64,000 nucleotides of DNA. Source: Cheiracanthium punctorium. Its lineage: Eukaryota > Arthropoda > Arachnida > Araneae > Cheiracanthiidae. Made by a program: the position numbers and the translations under genes. The notes beneath the pieces are model-generated. The model was not told the origin of the DNA and ran no database searches. It saw nothing but the letters and a program-made list of their open reading frames with translations. Shown here piece after piece: positions 63,196 through 64,000 of this stretch (position 1 is the stretch's first letter; every line of letters starts with the position of its first letter). The stretch covers positions 124,001 through 188,000 of the forward strand of contig JAWZYV010012260.1 in the NCBI GenBank assembly GCA_038373885.1, written 5' to 3'.

Positions 63196-63372
63196 TTCGG
63201 TACTGACGTAGCATACCGGTGGACCACCTAGACGAGCGATTTTTCTTTAAGATAAATGCCGGACAATTGAAACTATTGATGATATGGAATACGATTGGCA
63301 ATAGTTTGCTAGCACATTTCACGTAAAAATAGTTTGGCACCAATGACCAACGGTATATTACGTTCAAGAACT
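63196..63372 (+). repeat. Dispersed repeat family C, copy 2
   Basis: Matches 5430-5600 in the same orientation through TTCGGTACT, GACGAG, AGATAAATGCCGGACA and GGAATACGATTGGCAA. Confidence 0.7.
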
Positions 63373-63418
63373 GATTAACACTCTCTATAGGCCTGCTTTC
63401 ATTTCGAGGCTCCCTCTC

Positions 63419-63576
63419 ACCTACTCCTATTCCATTAACTAAGGTGACCAAACGTCTCCGTTTTCCGGGGCAGTCCCCAATTTCAGGACGTTCTCCCACC
63501 TACTCCTATTCCATTAACTAAGGTGACCAAACGTCTCCGTTTTCCGGGGCAGTCCCCAATTTCAGGACGTTCTCCA
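63419..63576. repeat. 79-base tandem duplication
   Basis: 63419-63497 and 63498-63576 are essentially identical (starting ACCTACTCCTATTCC, containing GGGGCAGTCCCCAATTTC). The unit belongs to a larger GTCCCCAATTT-bearing repeat that continues to about 63760 and resumes after the palindrome at 63968. Confidence 0.9.
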
Positions 63577-63770
63577 AATTGTACCCACAGTGTAAAACGG
63601 GAATTGGGGACAATTTTTAATTATTGCATTGGTTTTTAATTAAATTAATGTTAATTATTTCACTAATTATAAAATTTGGGGACATGTCCCCAATTCTATG
63701 TTCAAAAATCTCGCCACCTTACACTACGTCCCCAATTTTTGAGGACAGTCCCCGATTTCTGCGGTTCTTT

Positions 63771-63961
63771 CGGGGCCATCGTGATTCTACCGGGCCTGCT
63801 TGTGCATTCCGATGACTCATCCAAAGAGTCCTAAAGATGCTCACGTATTGGTTCCAGCACTTAGATACATCATCTAACGATCGAATCTAACCAATCAGGC
63901 CACGTTCGTAGGCCTTTTTCGGAGTGCACAAGCAGGCCCGGTAGAATCACGATGGCCCCGA
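63771..63961. mobile_element. Palindromic MITE with TTCTTT duplication
   Basis: About 190 bases. The first 40, starting CGGGGCCATCGTGATTCTAC, reappear as a near-perfect reverse complement at the end. TTCTTT flanks both sides (63765-63770, 63962-63967). It sits inside the GTCCCC-bearing repeat. Non-coding. Confidence 0.8.
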
Positions 63962-64000
63962 TTCTTTGGGATTTGTCCCCAAAATGCAAAACAACATTTG

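Overview
This is eukaryotic, AT-rich, intron-dominated DNA. There are no operons, no ribosome binding sites and no dense coding. It looks like an arthropod, most probably a chelicerate and likely a spider. The reasons are the very long introns, a TRPM-family ion-channel gene whose closest remembered relatives are the TRPM2-like (beta) channels, a Tcb1-type Tc1 transposase of the kind abundant in orb-weaver spider assemblies, and BEL/Pao, piggyBac, hAT, Tigger and CR1/Jockey-like elements. Genus cannot be fixed from sequence alone.

The one host gene recognised is on the + strand. Thirteen exons between 8247 and 50500 splice in one open reading frame with GT-AG introns and matching phases. They encode about 691 residues of the cytoplasmic N-terminal half of a TRPM channel: the SLOG-like nucleotide-binding MHR1/2 region and the MHR3/4 repeats. 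No transmembrane segments, pore or TRP helix are present, so the gene continues past 64000 after an intron of at least 13.5 kb. It probably also begins upstream of 8247, because the first exon starts inside a codon.

Almost everything else is mobile DNA inside its introns. The 31.1-39.2 kb intron holds a 6.4-kb BEL/Pao retrotransposon (two 446-bp LTRs, 5-bp target duplication AAGGC) inserted into a mariner-like transposase copy. At 28.9-30.2 kb there is a Tc1 element with TIRs and TA duplication. At 47.1-49.3 kb there is a Tcb1-like element, itself interrupted by a 759-bp LTR-like insertion. The last intron holds a degraded piggyBac transposase (51.0-53.1 kb) and a 4.1-kb non-LTR retrotransposon with two long uninterrupted ORFs (53.2-57.3 kb). 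Many small non-autonomous elements can be delimited: hAT-type MITEs with perfect 8-bp duplications, a TTAA piggyBac MITE, a Tigger/pogo MITE, foldbacks, and two copies of one tRNA-derived SINE family. Three dispersed repeats occur once near the left end and once near the right end of the window.

I found no CRISPR, rRNA, true tRNA gene or clearly new biological system. The points most worth checking are the beta-type TRPM gene in an arthropod, the intact LINE ORF pair with its long imperfect target duplication, the nested insertions that give relative ages, and a few unassigned repeat families. All translations, alignments and boundaries were made by eye.
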